From Dendrolimus kikuchii (Eukaryota > Arthropoda > Insecta > Lepidoptera > Lasiocampidae): 64,000 bases of DNA. Positions 63,583 through 64,000 of the stretch are shown in pieces (within the stretch, counting starts at the first letter, position 1; every line of letters starts with the position of its first letter). The stretch is from positions 14,232,388 through 14,296,387 of the forward strand of contig CM034406.1 of the NCBI GenBank assembly GCA_019925095.2. The letters are read 5' to 3'. A program made the position numbers and the translations under genes. The notes beneath the pieces were generated by a model, which was not told where the DNA came from, did not search any database, and saw nothing but the letters and a program-made list of their open reading frames with translations.

Positions 63583-64000
63583 TCGCGAAAACTTAAGAAA
63601 ATATAATGTATTATTGATTAATGTATAGGTATTTGGAGAGGGGATATCCTGAAGAAATAACCCATACTCCTTATGATACATAGCAAGGGTGCGGGCTCCC
63701 CGTGGAGAAGTTCTGTATTTAGTCCTCTGCAATTAAGTTCACTCCAGCATCGTAGTGAAATTAGTGCCGCAGCAATGTATTTGTCGCAGGGAAATGACGA
63801 AAACCGGGATTTGATTAAATCCCTAAGGGTGATGATCATTTCATAAAAGATGGTTACAAACACAACTCTGTGGGTGATTTCCCTGAATAAAGTTAGTGAT
63901 TTCACTGATGCAGGGCATTTTGCAGACATTTAAAGCTTTATTCGAAAACGGCGTACGGATAGTATCTCAGGATTGCATATTTTTCTTCAATAATAAGGTA
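63583..64000. other. Upstream flank of P450
   Basis: It should hold distal promoter sequence. The minus-strand open frame at 63618-63929 has no recognisable domain. Confidence 0.4.

Noticed and set aside
63618..63929. 103-codon minus-strand open frame upstream of the P450
   Set aside because: No recognisable domain, start context or splice support.

Overview
The window is AT-rich, intron-rich and crowded with transposable elements. It carries canonical GT-AG genes and repeat families typical of moths and butterflies (RTE and Jockey LINEs, tRNA-headed SINEs, Helitron-like short elements, the AACCGACTTC family), so I read it as a lepidopteran nuclear contig. I see no bacterial, plasmid or phage content.

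Three host genes can be reconstructed exon by exon, with matching splice phases. (1) 1885-7356 (+): the last five exons of a calmodulin-like protein with four EF-hands, resembling Drosophila CG11638; its 5' exons lie before this window or were not found. (2) 22431-40426 (-): a complete five-exon PGAM5 mitochondrial phosphatase gene (283 codons). Its introns hold an intact Ty3 retrotransposon, several LINEs and a miniature LTR element. (3) 45481-63378 (-): a complete ten-exon cytochrome P450 of the CYP4 clan (512 codons), probably CYP341-like, also with introns full of transposons. Between the last two lies a broken four-exon THAP-domain gene (42413-43666, -).

The rest is mostly mobile DNA in nested layers. 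There is a decayed P-element-superfamily transposon with its own THAP exons (17697-20775, +), and a Tc1/mariner-type relic (14018-15137, -) that has lost the segment carrying its third catalytic residue. Jockey LINE fragments lie at 2300-3195, 10430-10935 and 27760-30545, and RTE LINE fragments are numerous. Penelope-like remnants are associated with a short repeat containing a CTGA...GAAACGTC motif. A complete small non-autonomous Helitron sits at 50404-50753. Hairpin MITEs and SINEs fill much of the remainder. Many insertions can be ordered because short target-site duplications are still visible.

The most interesting observations are these. The Ty3 element at 35915-39804 is intact, has identical LTRs and no tRNA primer site; the bases directly after its 5' LTR are perfectly complementary over 14 nt to a stretch of the same LTR lying just after a TATA box, which suggests Tf1-like self-priming. 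A 329-bp LTR miniature element (29384-29712) has about 49 nt of a tRNA-Leu-like 3' half, CCA included, at its primer site. The Penelope-like C-terminal reading frame lies upstream of the hammerhead-like repeat, another copy of which sits about 90-200 bp upstream of the P450 start codon.
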